This document shows, in pieces, positions 1 to 8,568 of a DNA stretch of 38,476 nt (positions within the stretch are counted from its first letter, which is position 1; every line of letters starts with the position of its first letter). Both the position numbers and the translations under genes were made by a program. The DNA comes from Polyangiaceae bacterium (GTDB lineage Bacteria > Myxococcota_A > Polyangia > Polyangiales > Polyangiaceae), in NCBI GenBank assembly GCA_022842465.1, contig JALHPN010000070.1, forward strand, positions 1 through 38,476. The letters are read 5' to 3'. The notes under the pieces were generated by a model. The model was given only the letters and a program-made list of their open reading frames with translations. It made no database searches and was not told the DNA's origin.

Positions 1-1
1 G

Positions 2-1228
2 GAGGCGCTGCGCGCCGCGCTCGGCCTCGGCCGCGACGGCACGCTCCGTCTCTCCGCGCCCGGCGACGTCACGAGCTCGCCGATGCTGCCGGTGCCGCGA
101 CCTTCCCAGCCCTCGGCCTCGGGCGGACACGGCACGCTCCTCGCCGCGTCGCACGACGCCCCGGCGCGGGCGTCGCAGGTGCCGACCACGCCGTCCGAGG
201 CGCCGCACGCGAAGCGCTCGAGCGTCGCCCTCGTCGCCGGGCTCGTCGTGCTCGCTGCGATCGGCGCGATCGGCGTGGTCGCGACGCGCAAGACGAGCGC
301 GACGTCGGGTCCGGCTGCGGCGGTCTCGCTCCCCGCGACCGCGCCCTCCGTCGACGTCGCCGCTCCCGTCATCGCGAAGGAGCCCGAGGCGAAGGCCTGC
401 CCCGCCGGGATGGTGCTCGTCCCCGCCGGCAAGTTCTTCATGGGCTCCGACGAGAAGACCGACGACGAGGACGAGCGACCGGCCCATCAGGTCGGCCTCG
501 CTGCGTTCTGCGTGGATCGCACGGAGGTGACCGTCGCCGCGTACAAGGCGTGCAGCGATCGCGGCGAGTGCCGGCGCGCGAGTCGCGAGAACGACTTCCC
601 CGGGATCACGAAGCAGCAACACGAGGTGTACGACCCGCTCTGCAACATCCGCGATCCCGAGGGCCGCGCCGAGCACCCGATCAACTGCGTCGACTGGGAG
701 CTCGCGACCGAGTACTGCAGCGCGGCCGGCAAGCGCCTCCCGACCGAGGCGGAGTGGGAGTACGCGACGCGCGGGTCGGACGGACGCCGCTACACGTGGG
801 GCGACGACCCGCCGACCAGCGGCGCGCACCTCAACGCGTGCGGCAGCGAGTGCGTCGCCTGGGGGAAGGCGCACGGCGAGCCCCTCGAGGCGATGTACGA
901 CGCGGACGACGGGTTCCCGAACACCGCGCCGGTCGGCTCGTTCCCGAAGGGCCGGTCGCCCTTCGGCGTCGAGGACGTCATGGGGAACGTCGGCGAGTGG
1001 GTCTCGGACTTCTACGGCCCCTACGCGAAGGGCGCCAAGGCCGAGGTGAGCCCGACGGGGCCGGCCAAGGGGAAGAAGCGCGTCGTCCGCGGCGGCGGCT
1101 GGAACGGCTCGGACATCGCGTGGGTGCGGCCTTCGTTCCGCTTCAGCGCGCCGCCGACCCTGAAGAGCCACGGGATCGGCTTCCGCTGCGTGAAGGACGT
1201 CGGCGAGCGTCCCGACGGAGGAACCTAG
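2..1228 (+). CDS. SUMF1/FGE-domain membrane protein, C-terminal part (probably kinase-linked)
   Basis: The frame is open from the window edge, so the N-terminus is missing; the ATG at 83 is probably internal. The visible 408 residues are a Pro/Ala/Ser-rich linker, one transmembrane helix (about visible residues 73-97, VALVAGLVVLAAIGAIGVV, followed by RK), another linker, then a complete SUMF1/formylglycine-generating-enzyme fold (about 130-401) with GMVLVPAGKFFMGSD, RLPTEAEWEYATRG, GNVGEWVSD, RVVRGGGW and GIGFRC. The cysteine pair that catalyses formylglycine formation in true FGE lies shortly after the RGGxW motif; here that stretch has no Cys. I therefore infer a non-catalytic, binding or substrate-recognition role. 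In myxobacteria this tail is often fused behind a Ser/Thr kinase, and the linker plus single TM fits, but the kinase itself is outside the window. Confidence 0.85.
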   Translation, partial: EALRAALGLGRDGTLRLSAPGDVTSSPMLPVPRPSQPSASGGHGTLLAASHDAPARASQVPTTPSEAPHAKRSSVALVAGLVVLAAIGAIGVVATRKTSATSGPAAAVSLPATAPSVDVAAPVIAKEPEAKACPAGMVLVPAGKFFMGSDEKTDDEDERPAHQVGLAAFCVDRTEVTVAAYKACSDRGECRRASRENDFPGITKQQHEVYDPLCNIRDPEGRAEHPINCVDWELATEYCSAAGKRLPTEAEWEYATRGSDGRRYTWGDDPPTSGAHLNACGSECVAWGKAHGEPLEAMYDADDGFPNTAPVGSFPKGRSPFGVEDVMGNVGEWVSDFYGPYAKGAKAEVSPTGPAKGKKRVVRGGGWNGSDIAWVRPSFRFSAPPTLKSHGIGFRCVKDVGERPDGGT

Positions 1229-1299
1229 GGCCGCGCGCCTTCACGTCGAATCGAGTCGCGTCGCGGAACGTCCAAGTGCAAGGGAGGGGAAGGACGACG

Positions 1300-2052
1300 A
1301 TGACGCTGCAGCTTCCCGTGGCGCTCCTCGCATGCAGCCTCGCGCTGACGGGGTGCGAGGCGCGCCACACACCGAGCGCGATCAAGGGGGCGGCCACGTC
1401 GACGGCGAGCGCTTCGCCCCCGTCCAAGGAGGTGCACCCCGTGAAATGGCCAGGTCGATCCGCGACGCAGCTCACGCTTCGGTGTGCCGTCCGTCCGAGC
1501 GTCACGCCCCTCGAGGTGAGCTACACCGTGACGAACGGCGCGTCGGAGGACGCCTACCTCCTCGACCTCAGCGCGAGCCCTCGGCCCGATCGCTCCGGCA
1601 TCGACGTCGAGCTCCGGCCGATCTACCTGAGCTGGCTCGGCGGCACGTCGGCGCACCTCGGGCAGGGGATCGCGCCGCTCCCGCCCGACCGCGATGTCTA
1701 TGCCCGATCCATCCCGCTGACGACGCGCCTCGGGCCCGGCGCCTCCCTCGTGCGCACCATCACCCTCCCGGAGCCCCTGGCCGAGCTCGGGCCGTACGAT
1801 CGCCCGGCTCTGGCGGGTCCGGACGACCCGAGCATCGATCGCCTGGTGATCACGCTCTCGGCGCTCCGCCCCTCCATGACGGGCTTCACGCGCGACGAGG
1901 TCCCCGGCCACGCGGGTGTCTTCCGCGTCGCGACCAAGTCCACCGTGCTCGACGTCGAGCGCGCGCGCTGCGAGATCGCGCTGCCGCGAACGAAGCTCCG
2001 CGTGTTCCGCTGGGACGACGCACGAGGCCCGACCTTCGAGCGCGCGGAGTGA
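1300..2052 (+). CDS. Predicted lipoprotein of unknown function
   Basis: 250 residues. I chose the ATG at 1300 because a purine-rich ribosome site (AGGGAGGGGAAGG, 1281-1293) precedes it and it opens a lipoprotein signal peptide: MTLQLPVALLACSLALTGC, with lipobox LTGC and Cys at residue 19. A low-complexity Ala/Ser/Thr/Pro linker follows, then a roughly 190-residue domain rich in predicted beta strands. This contains PLEVSYTVTNGASEDAYLLDL, which resembles the start of an immunoglobulin-like or transthyretin-like fold, though I cannot assign a family. It starts 71 nt after the SUMF1 gene and ends 20 nt from the convergent gene. Probably anchored to a membrane facing the periplasm; substrate unknown. 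Confidence 0.8.
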   Translation: MTLQLPVALLACSLALTGCEARHTPSAIKGAATSTASASPPSKEVHPVKWPGRSATQLTLRCAVRPSVTPLEVSYTVTNGASEDAYLLDLSASPRPDRSGIDVELRPIYLSWLGGTSAHLGQGIAPLPPDRDVYARSIPLTTRLGPGASLVRTITLPEPLAELGPYDRPALAGPDDPSIDRLVITLSALRPSMTGFTRDEVPGHAGVFRVATKSTVLDVERARCEIALPRTKLRVFRWDDARGPTFERAE

Positions 2053-2072
2053 ACCCCGCAGGGCGAGCCTCG

Positions 2073-4232
2073 TCAGGGGGCTGCTCGAACCCAGACCTGC
2101 TCGAGCGCGAAGGAGAGCGTGCGACCGTCTCCCGGTGGCTGGAAGGAGCCGGACGTCGCGATCCGGAAGGTCACGTGGTCGCGCGGCGGATCGAGGTCGA
2201 CGGGGTACCACGCGCGCTCGGCGCCCGGCGCGCTCTCGCCCACGAGGCGATCCCCGTCGTACACGCGAACGCGCGCGCGCCCGACGACCTCCGGGATGAG
2301 CCGCCCGCCGAGGTCGACGTGCGACATCCGCGGCGCCGACAGCGTGAGCTCCGCGTCGGGTCCGCCCCAGACGAACGCCTCGCCACCGGGGACGGGGCGC
2401 TCCGGCGTCGAGAACCCCGCGCCGAGGCTGACGAACGCGGCGTCGACGCCGTGGTGGAGCGGCACGAGGGGGAAGCGTGCGCAGGCGTCCGCGTCGATCG
2501 CGTACGCGACCCATAGGCCGTCGTCGCCGAGGAGGCGCGTCGGGAGCGACGCCGTCACGAGCATGTGCGCGCGCGAGCCGCGGAAGGACGGCGCGACGAG
2601 CACGGACGAGATGCCGGCGACGCGTACGAGGTCGCATGCGCGCGCGCGCGCCGCGTCGTCGAACCCGACAGGCCCGAACGTCTGCGCCGCGAGCAGCACG
2701 TCCACGAAGGGGAGCGATCGCTGGCGGGCGACGACGCTCGGGTCGAGCCGCGCCACCATGCCACCGAGCCGCGGTCGTTCGTGGATGACCTGCGCCGAGT
2801 GCAGCCGATGATCCTCGACCCCGACGACGGTGTAGCCGTCGCGCAGGAGGAGCGGCACCTCGAGCACGGCGCCGCGCGAGCCCGCCTCGTCGGCGCGGAG
2901 GCGCTCGAGCACGGACGAACGGACGGCCTCTGCCGTCGGGAACGGGATCGCGAGCCCCTCGAAGAACACGAGACCCCCGACGGTCGCGAGGAGGAGACGA
3001 CGACCGCGTGCGTTCGGCAGACGCGCCGTGATCGCGACGAGCGCGACGGCCGCGAGGGCCGTCCCGGCGAGCGCGACACCCACGACGAACCGGCCCGGAG
3101 CGCGCAGCGACGCGAGGACGGGCGTCCGCTGGAGGATCGCGTACGGCGTCCTCGGACCGAGCGACTCGCCGTTCCACCGCACCTCCGGTCCGAGCGACAG
3201 CGCGAAGAAGAGGAGCGCCGCGACGACGAGCGCGAAGCGGCGCGCGCGCACCTCGAGGAACGCGCCGGCGAGGACGAGCAGCGACGCGACGTAGCCGAGG
3301 GTGACGACTTGCTCGAGCTCGCGTGAGTGCGCGAAGGCCCCGAGCCACGGGTGGAGATACGACGGCCGCACGTACGCACGGAGGTCTCCGTAGAAGCGCT
3401 CGGAGCCGATGTTCTGCATCGTCGGGCGGACGCCCGCTGCCGCGTCACGGATCGCGCAGACGGCGAGGGGCGCGACCCACACCGCGCTGCCGAGGACGAG
3501 CGCGAGGAGAAATGGCCCGCGGAGGCCGTCGATCGTCCGCACACGGCGGCGTTGCGCGAGCGCGGCCACGACGAGCACGGTCGCGAAGAGCGCTCCGAAG
3601 AGACCGAGCGCGTAGTCCGACCAGATCTGGAGCCCGAAGAAGGTGGCGGCGAGGGCGCCCCATCGGAGCTGGCCGCGCCGATCGTCCTTCGCGAGCCCCG
3701 AGGCGAGCGCCCACGCGAAGAACGGGAGCGGGTGCGTGGACACGAGGTTTCCGTGCCCGAGGAGGTGCGCGAAGCGATACGGGAGGAACGCGAACACGAG
3801 GCCGGCGACGAAGGCGACCTCGACGCTCGCGCGCGTCGCGGACCGCACGAAGAGGGTGGCTCCCCACCCCGAGAGCACGAACGTCGCGAGGAGCACCACG
3901 TCGTGGGCCGCGGTCCGTCCGAGGAGAGGCGCGAGGAGCGCGGCTGCGATCCCGTTCGGGAGCGTGTGCGTGTGGAGGAGGAGCGAGACGCCTCCAGGAT
4001 GAAAGAGCCCCTTCGTCGCGAGGAACGGCTCGTCTCCGCGGAGGAGGCGCGCCGCATAGCCGTCGTTCCACTGGAACACGTGGTCGTCGACGCCGTCGCC
4101 GGGCGTGTGCGTCGCGAGACGGAGGACGAGCGGGTACGTGGCGACGAGCGTGAGCAGCGTGAAGGCGGCCACGATCGCGAGCTCGCGCGCGAGGGTGCTG
4201 CGGTAGCTCGCCTTCGTCGCGCCGAGGCGCAT
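2073..4232 (-). CDS. GT-C-like multi-pass membrane protein (paralog A)
   Basis: 719 residues with many predicted membrane helices in the first 430 and a soluble, presumably periplasmic, beta-rich C-terminus. The first large loop carries an acidic motif, GDGVDD (45-50), as in GT-C glycosyltransferases that use polyprenol-linked sugar donors. Other landmarks are GHGN at 159-162, an R-x3-R motif (RAPGR, 377-381) before the last helices, and LEVP (457-460) after them. These four landmarks recur in the proteins at 15052, 20402 and 22791, so this is one of four divergent paralogs here. The last roughly 100 residues look like a carbohydrate-binding-type beta sandwich. Glycosyl transfer is inferred from topology; no family name is certain. 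Start is the ATG at 4232, with no strong ribosome site. Confidence 0.8.
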   Translation of the reverse strand: MRLGATKASYRSTLARELAIVAAFTLLTLVATYPLVLRLATHTPGDGVDDHVFQWNDGYAARLLRGDEPFLATKGLFHPGGVSLLLHTHTLPNGIAAALLAPLLGRTAAHDVVLLATFVLSGWGATLFVRSATRASVEVAFVAGLVFAFLPYRFAHLLGHGNLVSTHPLPFFAWALASGLAKDDRRGQLRWGALAATFFGLQIWSDYALGLFGALFATVLVVAALAQRRRVRTIDGLRGPFLLALVLGSAVWVAPLAVCAIRDAAAGVRPTMQNIGSERFYGDLRAYVRPSYLHPWLGAFAHSRELEQVVTLGYVASLLVLAGAFLEVRARRFALVVAALLFFALSLGPEVRWNGESLGPRTPYAILQRTPVLASLRAPGRFVVGVALAGTALAAVALVAITARLPNARGRRLLLATVGGLVFFEGLAIPFPTAEAVRSSVLERLRADEAGSRGAVLEVPLLLRDGYTVVGVEDHRLHSAQVIHERPRLGGMVARLDPSVVARQRSLPFVDVLLAAQTFGPVGFDDAARARACDLVRVAGISSVLVAPSFRGSRAHMLVTASLPTRLLGDDGLWVAYAIDADACARFPLVPLHHGVDAAFVSLGAGFSTPERPVPGGEAFVWGGPDAELTLSAPRMSHVDLGGRLIPEVVGRARVRVYDGDRLVGESAPGAERAWYPVDLDPPRDHVTFRIATSGSFQPPGDGRTLSFALEQVWVRAAP

Positions 4233-4295
4233 CGCCGCTCTCTACCCCACGCGGACGGCGCCGCCAACACTCCGACGGGGCGGTCCGGAGGCGGC

Positions 4296-5009
4296 TCAGC
4301 GCTCCACGGCGGCGATGCACGCCGCGTCGTCGTGCTTCACGTCGTTCACCCACGTCGAGACGGGGGTGAGGACGAGCGAGGCGTCGCGCTCGGCGAAGGT
4401 CGTCGTCTCGCCGCGCGTGATCGCCTCGGCCTCCTCGACGCTCCCGTGGAGCCAGGTCTCGATCTCGTGGGGCCGGAGGACGAGCGGCATCCGATCGTGG
4501 AGGGTCGCGATCCTCGGACCTGCCGGGGCGGTGAGGACGGCGCACGACTCGAGAGGCTCCTCGCCCTCGGGCCGCCAGCGCTCCCAGACGCCCGCGATCG
4601 GCAAGATGCGCCCTTCCTCGGGACGGACGAGGTGCGGGACCTTCGCCTCCTTCTTCGATGCCGGGTGCGACCACTCGTAGAAGCCGTCGACGACGACGAC
4701 GCAGCGCCGCGACGTGAACGCCCTCCGGAACGCGGCCGTCGTGGCGACGGTCTCGCTCCGCGCCTGGAGGAAGCGACTCCCGATCTTCCGGTCCGTCGCC
4801 CAGAAGGGCACGAGGCCCCAGCGCGCCCACGCGAGCTCACGCCCCGCGGACTCTCCCTTCGGGGTCCGGAGGACGAGCATCGACTGGGTCGGCGCGACGT
4901 TGTAGCGGGGCGGGGGCCCCGGCGTCGGGACCCCGTGGACCACCGGCGGGACGCCGAGGGCCTCGGCGATCTCGTCGACGGGGAGGGTCAGGGTCGCGCG
5001 TCCGCACAC
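4296..5009 (-). CDS. SRAP-family protein (YedK/HMCES type), abasic-site DNA-protein crosslinking
   Basis: 237 residues. SRAP proteins need Cys at position 2, exposed by removal of the initiator Met, to form a thiazolidine crosslink with abasic sites in single-stranded DNA. The GTG at 5009 gives V/M-CGR and so puts Cys at residue 2; in-frame starts further upstream would bury it. Family landmarks are RYNVAPTQ (35-42), WGLVPFW (64-70), ARSET (83-87), DGFYEW with Glu112, and HDRMPLVL with His171. The active-site Asn that precedes the ARxET motif in E. coli YedK (Asn75) is Gln82 here. The expected role is shielding abasic sites at stalled replication forks. It stands alone, divergent from the MYXO-CTERM gene; no LexA-like box is evident. 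Confidence 0.93.
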   Translation of the reverse strand: MCGRATLTLPVDEIAEALGVPPVVHGVPTPGPPPRYNVAPTQSMLVLRTPKGESAGRELAWARWGLVPFWATDRKIGSRFLQARSETVATTAAFRRAFTSRRCVVVVDGFYEWSHPASKKEAKVPHLVRPEEGRILPIAGVWERWRPEGEEPLESCAVLTAPAGPRIATLHDRMPLVLRPHEIETWLHGSVEEAEAITRGETTTFAERDASLVLTPVSTWVNDVKHDDAACIAAVER

Positions 5010-5268
5010 CCCGCGGACCGTAGCGCGCGGTGGCGCAGACGGGATCCAGGCTTGGATCGCGAGCCGTCCGCCGTTTTCCGGCCAAGACGGAATTGGCTCC
5101 GCAACCGATGGAAATCGCGTCATCCCGTCCGACCGGGGCGTGTCCTACATCAGCGGCACGGTGCGTGCTGATACCCCATCGCACGACGACGACTCCACGG
5201 GGTTTCGGAGACGACGTCGCGGACCAAGGACCCGGCCCACGGCCGGCAGGATGGAGAGGAAGATTCAG

Positions 5269-6753
5269 ATGCGCGCTCACACCTCGCTTCGCACCGCGTT
5301 CCAGTTCGGCGTCATGTCGGCCGTCGCCGCCGGCGCCCTGTTCGTCTCGACGGAGGCCAAGGCCGACGTGTCCGGCGCCTCGAGCCCGAACACCTCGACC
5401 GGGACCGCCGCCCTGAAGTACGAGCACAACAAGGCGCTCGACACGACCATCGACTCCGGGGTCATGGAGTACAAGACGAAGGTCTTCGGCGCCGACCTCA
5501 AGGCGGGCGTCCGCGCGGTCATGCGCATCGACCAGGTGAAGAACGGCGGCCCGCTCTTCACGGTCGACATGCCGAAGGGCGCCGTCCTCGAGGCGAGCTG
5601 GGCGAACGACAAGCGCTTCGTCTTCAAGGCCGCGAACGGCTCGACCACCGACGGCAGCGTCAAGGTCCGCCACTCGCTCTCGCCCGACGTCGACTTCACG
5701 CTCGGCATCGGCCCGATCTCGGCGACGGTGACCTACGACGCGAACAAGCTCGCGCAGAAGCTCCCGGGCGCCCGGTTCGACTACGACTCGCAGGCCATCC
5801 AGCAGTTCGCGCCGTGGGGCCTCGCGACGGTCGAGACCAAGCTCAACGCGCCCCTGCTCGCGAACTCCACGCTCTTCGAGAAGGCGTTCGCCGAGGTCGA
5901 CGCCCTCGACACCGTGAACCAGTACTTCGACGGCTCGATCGGCCTCCGCGCCGTCACGAAGCCGACGTTCGCCTACAAGACCGCGAAGGTCGCGATCTCG
6001 GGCTCCGACGGCGTCATCTCGACGGTCGGCGGCGAGGTCTCGATGCCCGCGGCGGACGGCGATTTTCTCGACCTCATGACCGCGGTCGAAGGCGAGATGA
6101 TCGTCGCCGGCACCCTCGACATGCAGGCGTACCTCCGGCTGACCGCGGTGCCCAACCCGTTCAACGACTGGCAGAAGACGAACCTGACGGTCGAGATGCC
6201 GATCAACGCCTACTCGAAGGACTACACGACGACGCCGACCAAGGTGACGTACCAGTCGGTCCTCGTGCACATCCCGCTCCCGAACGTGAAGGCGCCGAAG
6301 ACCGGCATCGACCTCGGCGACGTGAAGGCGGGCGGCTCGGCCTCGAAGACCGTCACGATCACGAACACCGGCGAGAAGGCCGCCGTCATGACGGTGAAGA
6401 GCTCGAGCCCCGAGTTCTCCGTCCCCGGCTCGCAGGTCACGATCGAGCCGAAGGGCAAGTACGAGCTCCAGGTGCAGTTCTCGTCGAGCTCGTCCGGTCC
6501 CGCCTCGGCGGACATCACGGTCCTCTCGAACGACCCTGACTCGCCGGAGCAGGTCTTCAAGATCGGCGCGAACGGCGCGGACGTCGGCGCGACGGGTGAG
6601 GACGAGGACGGCATCGGCCGCGGTCCGAACGCCGACAGCGGCTGCGGCTGCAAGACGGCGGGCACCCCCTCCACGCTCCCCAGCTGGGCCGGCTTCGGCC
6701 TCCTCGGCCTCGGCGCTCTCGTGTTCTCGCGGCGCCGCCGCCAGAACGGCTGA
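5269..6753 (+). CDS. Secreted choice-of-anchor D / ASH-domain protein with MYXO-CTERM sorting tail
   Basis: 494 residues. The ATG at 5269 has a good ribosome site (AGAGGAAG, about 5255-5262) and opens a signal peptide ending VSTEAKA. An upstream in-frame ATG at 5251 would read through that site. Residues about 30-370 form a large beta-rich domain I do not recognise. Residues about 380-465 form an ASH/choice-of-anchor D immunoglobulin-like module: DLGDVKAGGSASKTVTITN, then SPEFSV and SNDPDSP. The end has the MYXO-CTERM arrangement: GCGC, a hydrophobic helix (WAGFGLLGLGALVF) and RRRR. In Myxococcota this tail is processed by a rhombosortase/myxosortase-type peptidase so the protein becomes surface-attached. 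The start is set by its own SD, and the gene is followed by two hairpins. Confidence 0.92.
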   Translation: MRAHTSLRTAFQFGVMSAVAAGALFVSTEAKADVSGASSPNTSTGTAALKYEHNKALDTTIDSGVMEYKTKVFGADLKAGVRAVMRIDQVKNGGPLFTVDMPKGAVLEASWANDKRFVFKAANGSTTDGSVKVRHSLSPDVDFTLGIGPISATVTYDANKLAQKLPGARFDYDSQAIQQFAPWGLATVETKLNAPLLANSTLFEKAFAEVDALDTVNQYFDGSIGLRAVTKPTFAYKTAKVAISGSDGVISTVGGEVSMPAADGDFLDLMTAVEGEMIVAGTLDMQAYLRLTAVPNPFNDWQKTNLTVEMPINAYSKDYTTTPTKVTYQSVLVHIPLPNVKAPKTGIDLGDVKAGGSASKTVTITNTGEKAAVMTVKSSSPEFSVPGSQVTIEPKGKYELQVQFSSSSSGPASADITVLSNDPDSPEQVFKIGANGADVGATGEDEDGIGRGPNADSGCGCKTAGTPSTLPSWAGFGLLGLGALVFSRRRRQNG

Positions 6754-6772
6754 GAGCCGCCCCCCACAGTGT

Positions 6773-6842
6773 TCGGCGTCGCGTCCGGCAGGAGGAGAAT
6801 CCGTCCTCCTCCTCCTCCCTCCTCCTGACGGGGCGTCGCCGA
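6773..6842 (+). repeat. Long imperfect inverted repeat with pyrimidine tract
   Basis: The left arm (6773-6797, TCGGCG...CAGGAGGAG) is largely complementary to the right arm (6819-6842, CTCCTCCTGACGG...CGCCGA), with about 20 of 25 positions pairing. Between them lies a CCTCCT-rich pyrimidine tract. It sits 20 nt after the MYXO-CTERM stop codon and just before the perfect terminator hairpin, so it would form a large stem in the mRNA 3' region. Confidence 0.55.
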
Positions 6843-6846
6843 CAGC

Positions 6847-6890
6847 GAGCCCACACGGCACCCCGGCCGTGTGGGCTCTCTTCTTATTTC
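6847..6890 (+). terminator. Rho-independent terminator after the MYXO-CTERM gene
   Basis: A perfect 13-bp stem (GAGCCCACACGGC at 6847-6859; GCCGTGTGGGCTC at 6866-6878) encloses a 6-nt loop and is followed by CTCTTCTTATTT. The T-rich tail is built partly from the complement of the last codons of the MATE gene, whose TAA occupies 6884-6886. The same stem follows the MATE stop on the minus strand but has no T tract there, so termination is strongest for the plus strand. Confidence 0.85.
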
Positions 6891-8365
6891 GCGTAGGCTT
6901 TCCGCCACGCGCCGCGGGACCACCGACGCCAGAAGAGCGTCGCGCCGATGGTCGTCTCGCCGACGAAGCCGAGCCAGCCGCCGAGAGCGCCGAGCCCGAG
7001 GAGCTTCCCGAGCACGTACGCGGCCGTCGGCACGCACGCCCAGACGACGAGGATGCCGATGAACGCGGTCACGCGGACGTCCTTCGCGCCACGGAGCGCG
7101 CCCCGGAGCACGATGTTCACGGCGTCGAGGATCTGGAAGAACGCCGCGACGAGGAGGAGCCGCCGCGTGATCCCGACCACGGCGCCGTCCGCCGTGAAGA
7201 GCCCGGCGAGCGCGCCGCCCGCGAGCGCGAAGACGAGACCGCACGCGGCCATGAAGACGACCGCGAGCCTGAGGGCCTTCCGCACGACGAGATCCGCCTC
7301 GGGGAGCCGCCGACGCCCGAGCGCTTGACCGACGAGCACGCTCGCGGCCTCGCTGACGGCGACCCCGGGGAGGAAGGACACGCGGATCACCGCGAGGGCG
7401 ATCTGGTGCGAGGCCATCTCCTCCTTCGAGATGCCGGACAGCACCGCGGTGAAGGTCGCGAAGGCGAGCATCTCCACGCCGAACTGCGCGCCGGTGGGGA
7501 CGCCGAGATCGGCGACGTCGCGCATCGCGCGGCGGAGCCCGAGCGGCAGCGTCGTCGCGCGCGCCCGCGCCCGCCGCTCGTCGCGGAGGAAGAGTGCTCC
7601 GAGCGCCAGGAGGGCGAGGACGTCCGCCGTCGCGGTCGCGAGCCCCGCGCCGCGCACGCCGAGCGCCGGCAGGCCGAGGTGCCCGTAGATGAGCGCCCAC
7701 GCGAGGACGGCGTTCACCACGTTGCCGGCGATCCCCGTGATCATCGGCACGCGTGCGTCCGACATCCCCCTCCGGTGCTGGACGAGGGCGGCGAGCGCGC
7801 ACGTCGCCGGTGCGCCGAGGGTCACGGCGGCGAGAAAGTCACGCGCGTAGGGCGCGAGCGACGGATCGGCGCCCACGAACGCGAGGACGGGCGAGATGTC
7901 CCGGCACGCGATCATGACGACGAAGCCGAGGAGCACGCCGAGCACGATCCCGGCGCGGGCGTAGGCGAAGCCGTCGTCGGGTCGTCCCTCGCCGAGGGCG
8001 TGCGCGGTCCGCACGGACACGCCTCGCATCAGCCCGAACACGACGTTGTAGGCGAGGTACATGAACACGGTCCCCACGCCGACGCCTGCGAGCGCGCTGG
8101 GGCCGAGGCCGCCCGCGAGCTTGGTGTCGACGAGGCCCATCGCGACGTTGCCGAGGAGGGCCGCCGCGATCGGCCACGCGAGCGTCACGAGCTCGCGCTG
8201 GGTGTCGCGCGGGAACATCCCGCTGATTTCGTCGTCACGCGTCGGTCGCCCCTCGACGACGGCGCGGTCGGCCGTCTGCGCGACGCGGTCGGCATCGCGC
8301 GTGTCGTGGGCGACCGCTCGTCTCAACCGATGTTCGTCGGCTCGTGTCTCTTCGCTGTGCGCCAT
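6884..8365 (-). CDS. MATE-family multidrug/metabolite efflux transporter
   Basis: 493 residues with about 12 membrane helices in two similar halves. Typical MATE features include LAWPIAAALLGNVAMGLVDT at the first helix (about residues 62-81), the alternating small/aromatic helix pattern, MASHQIALAV near the middle (about 325), and VLVGQALG (about 346). The family exports cationic drugs or metabolites in exchange for Na+ or H+. The first roughly 49 residues are hydrophilic and charged, unusual for the family. The ATG at 8218 would give a standard-length protein but has no ribosome site, whereas the ATG at 8365 follows GGAGGAG by about 12 nt; I keep 8365 with doubt. It lies downstream of the NrtR-like gene on the same strand, but 203 nt away, so it is probably separate. 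Confidence 0.9.
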   Translation of the reverse strand: MAHSEETRADEHRLRRAVAHDTRDADRVAQTADRAVVEGRPTRDDEISGMFPRDTQRELVTLAWPIAAALLGNVAMGLVDTKLAGGLGPSALAGVGVGTVFMYLAYNVVFGLMRGVSVRTAHALGEGRPDDGFAYARAGIVLGVLLGFVVMIACRDISPVLAFVGADPSLAPYARDFLAAVTLGAPATCALAALVQHRRGMSDARVPMITGIAGNVVNAVLAWALIYGHLGLPALGVRGAGLATATADVLALLALGALFLRDERRARARATTLPLGLRRAMRDVADLGVPTGAQFGVEMLAFATFTAVLSGISKEEMASHQIALAVIRVSFLPGVAVSEAASVLVGQALGRRRLPEADLVVRKALRLAVVFMAACGLVFALAGGALAGLFTADGAVVGITRRLLLVAAFFQILDAVNIVLRGALRGAKDVRVTAFIGILVVWACVPTAAYVLGKLLGLGALGGWLGFVGETTIGATLFWRRWSRGAWRKAYAK

Positions 8366-8437
8366 CTCCGCATCTCTCCTCCGGAACCCCTTCTTCGACG
8401 CCAGGCGTCCGGGGCTCCGGGAGACACGGCTGGCGGG

Positions 8438-8530
8438 CTAAGGCTCGTCGTTCGGACGATCACAGACGAACGCGATCGCATTGGCGATCTGCATCGTCTG
8501 CTTCGTGACGTACGTGAGCTTCGCGGCCAT
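8438..8530 (-). CDS. Possible 30-residue small protein
   Basis: A short frame reading MAAKLTYVTKQTMQ followed by IANAIAFVCDRPNDEP. The ATG at 8530 is preceded by TTGGAG with 5-6 nt spacing, a usable ribosome site. It fills part of the 203-nt gap between the NrtR-like gene and the MATE gene, in the same orientation. It contains AAT and TGT codons, atypical for the surrounding genes, so it could be chance. No family is recognised. Confidence 0.3.
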   Translation of the reverse strand: MAAKLTYVTKQTMQIANAIAFVCDRPNDEP

Positions 8531-8568
8531 GGTGACTCCAAGGACACTGACAGAGACGATGCCGCGCG

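Noticed and set aside
2641..2660. Alternating CG run
   Set aside because: It is within coding sequence for Arg/Ala codons and reflects base composition only.
5010..5268. Possible promoters in the divergent gap between the SRAP and MYXO-CTERM genes
   Set aside because: Two must exist, but I saw no convincing -35/-10 pair; TTGGCT and TACATC are too weak to annotate.
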